Source: an uncultured Bacteroidota bacterium (GTDB lineage Bacteria > Bacteroidota > Bacteroidia > 2-12-FULL-35-15). Taken from it: a DNA stretch of 52,901 bases. Of the stretch, positions 49,072 to 52,901 are shown piece after piece. The notes below the pieces were generated by a model. The model was given only the letters and a program-made list of their open reading frames with translations, was not told the DNA's origin and ran no database searches. The stretch spans positions 1 to 52,901 of the forward strand of contig CAIYIS010000040.1 in the NCBI GenBank assembly GCA_903926385.1, in the 5' to 3' direction. The translations under genes and the position numbers were made by a program. The stretch's first letter is position 1. Every line of letters starts with the position of its first letter.

Positions 49072-50126
49072 TTCCAGAATAATATTAAGTGAACTTTATA
49101 ATAATGATCGTTTTGTGTTATTTTTAATTTATGTCTAGACGGGTAAAGCAAATTTAAACGGCTTTTGGTTATTTCAATTCCAAAGCCTGATTTCTCTTTA
49201 ACATCATTGGTTACCGATACTTTGTTATTTTCTACAATCATTTGCAAACTGCCCGGATTGATATCTATTTTTATATCGATATTAGATACCTCATCAGGAT
49301 TTACACCATACTTAAAGGCATTCTCGATAAAAGGAATTAAGATAACCGGTGCTATTTCCTCTTCTCCTGTACGCCCCGTAACCGTATAACTCAACTTTAC
49401 ATTTTTTGCCAATCTCAGCCTTTGCAGGTCTACATAATTATTAATGTAGGTAATCTCTTTTTCGAGGGGAACATAAACGTTAGCTGCATCGGTAACCACA
49501 TAACGCATCATTCCAGATAATTTTAACATTCCATCAGCTGTTTTTGGCGCATTTTCTCTCACAGCCAAGGCATAAATACTATTGAGTGTATTGAACAAAA
49601 AGTGTGGCTTAATCTGAGATTTTAGATACGAAAGCTCTACATTATGCTTTTCTTCTTCCGTCATTCTTAAATGGTAATTGGTACGAATGAACAAACCAAT
49701 AAAGAAAATAAGGAGAAACAAAAATACGTTTTCGGTGTATTCAATATTCAAATTGTCAGGAACGGAAGGGTTGCTTACTTCTAAAGGCGTTTGATTAGAA
49801 CCAGAAACAAAAAGTTCAAGATGAATTTTAAAGTAATAGGTAATGAATACAAAAAAAGAAAAGAAGAAAAAAGTAATGATAATATAAAGCCAATATTTTT
49901 TTAGAAAATAAATCTTTGGTAATAGCACATAGATGTTCAAAAAGAAATACCCCATCATTAAGATGTAAATTACAAATTCCGAACGGTCGTGAGGATTGCT
50001 AAATATGTCGGGTAAAACAAGCAAATTCCCAAAATTAAAAACATAAGGCAATGCTAGAAATGCTAAAATTCCGAGCACCCGAATGAAATTAAGAACAAAT
50101 TTGTTTTTTATTAAGAGTAAATTCAT
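49068..50126 (-). CDS. LytS/YehU-type sensor histidine kinase
   Basis: A 352-residue kinase. Four hydrophobic segments fill residues ~12-160, then Y-L-K-S-Q-I-K-P-H-F-L-F-N-T-L-N-S-I-Y with the phospho-His of the His_kinase (PF06580) family, and an HATPase region with I-P-F-I-E-N-A-F-K-Y-G and K-S-G-F-G-I-E-I-T-K-S-R-L. No extracellular sensor domain is present, so the signal is probably in or near the membrane. It is coupled with the LytTR regulator. Confidence 0.94.
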   Translation of the reverse strand: MNLLLIKNKFVLNFIRVLGILAFLALPYVFNFGNLLVLPDIFSNPHDRSEFVIYILMMGYFFLNIYVLLPKIYFLKKYWLYIIITFFFFSFFVFITYYFKIHLELFVSGSNQTPLEVSNPSVPDNLNIEYTENVFLFLLIFFIGLFIRTNYHLRMTEEEKHNVELSYLKSQIKPHFLFNTLNSIYALAVRENAPKTADGMLKLSGMMRYVVTDAANVYVPLEKEITYINNYVDLQRLRLAKNVKLSYTVTGRTGEEEIAPVILIPFIENAFKYGVNPDEVSNIDIKIDINPGSLQMIVENNKVSVTNDVKEKSGFGIEITKSRLNLLYPSRHKLKITQNDHYYKVHLILFWK

Positions 50127-50210
50127 TGCCCGAAATTAATAGCTTTTCAATAAATTTAAAAATTTATGAGATGAGTTTGTATATACTTGCGATAGCGGTT
50201 TGTTATACAT

Positions 50211-50247
50211 ATAAAAAAGAAAAAGAATACCGAATTCCGATATTCTC
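50211..50247 (-). terminator. Terminator of the 50280 lipoprotein gene
   Basis: GAATA-C/T-CG stem around AATT (about 50225-50245) reads on the minus strand into TTTTTCTTTTTT. Confidence 0.6.
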
Positions 50248-50279
50248 TTTCTTTCTTTATTTATTCCATACGTTTTTCA

Positions 50280-51284
50280 TTAATTAATGTAAGGTATTAA
50301 CCCACGCACACCCATATCTACCACCACATCTCCTATTTCCGGCTGATAGCAGCCATCCACTGTTCCGGCTTCGTGCCATTCAAAACTTTTGTTGATAGAA
50401 AGTGAAACGGTGATAATGATATCCTGAGTTTCCAGCCCGGTAACCACCAGTGGCGTAATCGAACTTCCAGTGTTGTTTACAAATTTACCTGTAACCACAC
50501 AGCTTCCTGCCGGTATTGGTGAATTGGCAAAATTAGGATTAGGCACAGTGGTAGCATTAGCTGGTGCTTGCCCGTCATAAAAATAATTACTACCCATTAC
50601 AGATGTTTCAAATCCCCAATATCCCTGCGCATGATTGCCCGGCCCTCCCGCTGTTGTGCTTGGCACATAATCATGTCCATTTATTTGATATCCGCTGATG
50701 TAAGTTTTATAACCTATAAACGAAGCCACTGTTCCGGTTGAGGTATGATTAGGAGTGGATAAATACTGCGATTTATAAATAATATTATAGGTTTGAAAAG
50801 CCAGCGACACACGAAGCCAGTTATACGAACCGGGTGCTATCTGACTCAAAGGCTTTGCAAAAAACACCTGATTATTTCCGGTGATGGTAGAAGCACAATA
50901 ATTAATAGCTGCTGTTCCCCCTCCTGCTGTGGTGGTAGGGCCAAGATACAATACTTGTCCATGCCCCAGCGAATCGAAATCGCCTGCAAGCTCTATGTAA
51001 TGCTGGCTGATGCGGAAAGAGGTTGGCGTTTGTGCAGAATTGCCTGCTCCCACTGCCACCGGATTGCCGAAATTATCTAACCTTACCTGAGCGGTGTCGA
51101 ACTTAAATTGAAATACAAGATTAGGACCTGCCGGAGGCGAATAAGATGATGCCGGAATACACGAAGCTGGTGCAGCTGGTGTTACCGGTGCTGGCTCTTC
51201 TTCCTGCGGGTGTTTGCACGAATAAAATGTAATGGTTATCCCCATAGTAAATGCTATGATGGAAAAAATGGTTTTAGATTTCAT
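50280..51284 (-). CDS. Lipoprotein of unknown function
   Basis: A 334-residue lipoprotein: signal sequence with lipobox F-Y-S-C (Cys23), then K-H-P-Q-E-E-E-P-A-P-V-T-P, a Pro/Glu spacer. The mature part is beta-rich with V-F-Q-F-K-F-D-T-A-Q-V-R-L-D, Y-N-W-L-R-V-S-L-A-F-Q-T-Y-N and a C-terminal D-G-C-Y-Q-P-E-I-G-D-V-V-V-D-M-G-V-R-G. It probably sits on the outer membrane. Similar proteins are annotated as hypothetical in Bacteroidota; I do not recognise an activity. Confidence 0.78.
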   Translation of the reverse strand: MKSKTIFSIIAFTMGITITFYSCKHPQEEEPAPVTPAAPASCIPASSYSPPAGPNLVFQFKFDTAQVRLDNFGNPVAVGAGNSAQTPTSFRISQHYIELAGDFDSLGHGQVLYLGPTTTAGGGTAAINYCASTITGNNQVFFAKPLSQIAPGSYNWLRVSLAFQTYNIIYKSQYLSTPNHTSTGTVASFIGYKTYISGYQINGHDYVPSTTAGGPGNHAQGYWGFETSVMGSNYFYDGQAPANATTVPNPNFANSPIPAGSCVVTGKFVNNTGSSITPLVVTGLETQDIIITVSLSINKSFEWHEAGTVDGCYQPEIGDVVVDMGVRGLIPYIN

Positions 51285-51333
51285 GTTGGTTTACTGTTTT
51301 TGGTTGGTTAATCTATTTTGTAAAATATTTACG

Positions 51334-51341
51334 CAAAATTA
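51334..51341 (-). promoter_or_regulatory. Promoter -7 box (TAATTTTG) of the lipoprotein gene
   Basis: Exact TAnnTTTG on the minus strand, 49 bases before the ATG. The divergent T9SS gene has only a weak TACATTCT on the plus strand. Confidence 0.5.
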
Positions 51342-51385
51342 GAAATTAAATTTAGATATTTACATTCTCAATTAATCTATCAACT

Positions 51386-52480
51386 ATGAAAAAAATTACT
51401 CTACTTACATTATTCGGCTTTGCTGCTGCTTTTGCAAATGCGCAAATTACCATTACACACACCGACATGCCTAATCCGGGCGATTCGGTTTTGGTTAGTA
51501 TTACCACTTCTACCAATGGAGTAGACCAAACTTTAACCGGGCCAAATTACAACTGGGACTACTCTACTTTAACTTATAATAGTCAGCAGGAGGTAAAGTT
51601 TGACAATCCGTTAACCTTTCCTCTTGTATTTGCCGTAATGTTTAATCCGTTTGTCACTTCTTACGGACGCGAAAACAGAAACATTACCAGCATTCCGGTT
51701 CCGGGAGTTACTCTATCGGCAGCTTACGATTTTCTGAAAGAATCTACCGGTAGTTTAAAACAAGTGGGCACAGGACTCACCATAAATTCTGTTCCTATTC
51801 CTGCTCAATACTCGCCAAACGATGTTATTTATAACTTTCCGATGAATTACTTAAACACCGACAGCTCCGATTATTCTTACCTATTATCCATTCCTACTAT
51901 TGGCGATTATGGCGAAACCGGACATCGCGTAAATGTAGTGGATGGCTGGGGAACATTAATTACTCCATTTAATACCTATCAAACCCTGCGTGTAAAATCG
52001 GTTATTACCAGCATCGATACATTATATGTTACCAATTTTGGCTTTGGAAGCAACATCCCCCGCCCTACCCGAGTTGAATACAAATGGCTGGCTACCGGCA
52101 AACAAATTCCCGTTTTAGAAGTAGATGCTAATATTGTAGGCGGAAACGAAGTGGTGTCTAACGTGCAATATCAGGATATTCACCATTCGGCTGCCGGTAT
52201 TGCCGAAAATTCTATTTCCGCGTTCAATGCCGCCTTGTATCCTAACCCATGCACCGATGGAGCTGTGCTTAATTACAACTTAACCTCTGCTGCCAAAGTA
52301 AAAATTACCATTACCGATGTTTTGGGCAAACAAATAGCCACTGTAGCTGACGAAAACCAAAGCAGCAGCATGTATTTCAAAACCATCAATACTAAAGAAC
52401 TTCACCTTACAAAAGGTATTTACTTTGTTACCATCCAGTCTAACGAAGCTAAAGAAGTAAAAAAACTAATTGTTCAATAA
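51386..52480 (+). CDS. Secreted protein with T9SS type A sorting domain
   Basis: A 364-residue protein with a signal peptide (MKKITLLTLFGFAAAFANAQ). The mature part is beta-rich without known catalytic motifs (N-Y-N-W-D-Y-S-T-L, G-D-Y-G-E-T-G-H-R-V-N, V-E-Y-K-W-L-A-T-G). The end has the sorting domain A-L-Y-P-N-P-C-T-D-G, I-T-I-T-D-V-L-G-K-Q, K-G-I-Y-F-V-T-I and K-K-L-I-V-Q. It is exported by T9SS; the role is unknown. Divergent from the lipoprotein gene. Confidence 0.88.
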   Translation: MKKITLLTLFGFAAAFANAQITITHTDMPNPGDSVLVSITTSTNGVDQTLTGPNYNWDYSTLTYNSQQEVKFDNPLTFPLVFAVMFNPFVTSYGRENRNITSIPVPGVTLSAAYDFLKESTGSLKQVGTGLTINSVPIPAQYSPNDVIYNFPMNYLNTDSSDYSYLLSIPTIGDYGETGHRVNVVDGWGTLITPFNTYQTLRVKSVITSIDTLYVTNFGFGSNIPRPTRVEYKWLATGKQIPVLEVDANIVGGNEVVSNVQYQDIHHSAAGIAENSISAFNAALYPNPCTDGAVLNYNLTSAAKVKITITDVLGKQIATVADENQSSSMYFKTINTKELHLTKGIYFVTIQSNEAKEVKKLIVQ

Positions 52481-52510
52481 CATCTTTTTCTTTCTTTATA
52501 ACAAATAAAG

Positions 52511-52545
52511 CCCCGAACATTTATGCTCGGGGCTTTTTGGTGAAA
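52511..52545 (+). terminator. Terminator of the 51386 gene
   Basis: AAAGCCCCGA-n-TCGGGGCTTT hairpin with a T-run about 30 bases after the stop codon. Confidence 0.85.
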
Positions 52546-52652
52546 TGGCAATTAACTTACTTTGTTCTGAAAGACAGAACACCTCCCCCAACCGTAAATT
52601 AACAAAATCAAAATTAGACATACTATTATTATAGTATTATCTCACCTCCAAA

Positions 52653-52901
52653 TACGAAAAACCGACCTTAAAATGTCAGGACATGATTTTAGGATAAAAT
52701 GACCGAACCTTCCCTAAAAGTTATCTAACTATCTGATAAAGTGATTTAACTTTCCGAAATGTTAACTAACTTTAAGATAAAGTGAGTCGACTTTAGGATA
52801 AAATGACCTAACTTTATGGAAAATGATCTAACTTTTCTATAAAGTGAGCTAACTTTATGGTAAAATGATTTCATTTTACGGAAAGTTAATTAACCACCCG
52901 A
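52653..52901. repeat. Degenerate tandem array with 20/21 bp period (cut by the window end)
   Basis: About 12 units of 21 bases (three of them 20) built from words like AACTTTA, GGATAAA, GTGAGCT. The array is still going when the window ends. GATAAAGTGA is shared with words of the 40517 array. 52546-52652 shows nothing clear. Confidence 0.8.

Overview
The window is chromosomal DNA from a member of the Bacteroidota. The evidence is four proteins with Por/type IX secretion C-terminal sorting domains (YPNP motif, then a G-x-Y-F-V/L end), promoters with the Bacteroidota -7 element TAnnTTTG, almost no Shine-Dalgarno sequences, a DUF4290 gene beside murA, and many SpI-type signal peptides ending in Q. 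The genus cannot be told from the sequence alone.

Region 1 (1-18.7 kb) is mainly housekeeping. It holds the end of a large secreted adhesin-like protein, tRNA-Arg, tRNA-Pro and tRNA-Ser, a thioredoxin, a POT peptide transporter next to a DPP-IV-type S9 peptidase (a peptide-use pair), and a compact operon of rhomboid protease, HAD phosphatase, class-IV PLP aminotransferase and PdxH. Then come a PolX-like protein whose polymerase active site looks lost, a GH3-family protein, a deoxynucleoside kinase, a VF530 protein, an O-antigen-ligase/TPR protein and two secreted proteins.

Region 2 (18.9-38.6 kb) is accessory, transcribed on the minus strand and defence-like. It contains an AAA ATPase fused to YD-type repeats, four members of what looks like one fast-diverging unknown family, a zeta-toxin/antitoxin pair, a GIY-YIG protein with a membrane tail, a PD-(D/E)XK (NucS-like) nuclease coupled to an AP2-domain protein and a small RHH-like protein, a four-helix-bundle (S23) gene, and a type I restriction-modification locus (hsdR, hsdM, hsdS) with a REP-associated tyrosine transposase (RAYT) between hsdR and hsdM. 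Palindromic REP-like elements lie between genes, inside the RAYT gene and in frame inside hsdM. Pieces of the hsdS 3' end recur beside accessory genes.

Region 3 (37.9-41.6 kb, and again at 52.65-52.9 kb) is repeat-rich. It includes a 16 x 21 bp minisatellite, an 8-unit 40/41 bp array, and a 546 bp tract that I can read as 78 consecutive 7-base words without one register slip. The same 7-base phasing appears in many short spacers across region 2. I consider this heptad organisation the most unusual signal in the window.

Region 4 (41.6-52.5 kb) returns to core genes: an SDR oxidoreductase, an outer-membrane protein, grpE-dnaJ, a TlpA-like thioredoxin, murA (with the fosfomycin-target Cys replaced by Asp), a DUF4290 protein, a LytS/LytTR two-component pair, a lipoprotein and a T9SS cargo protein.
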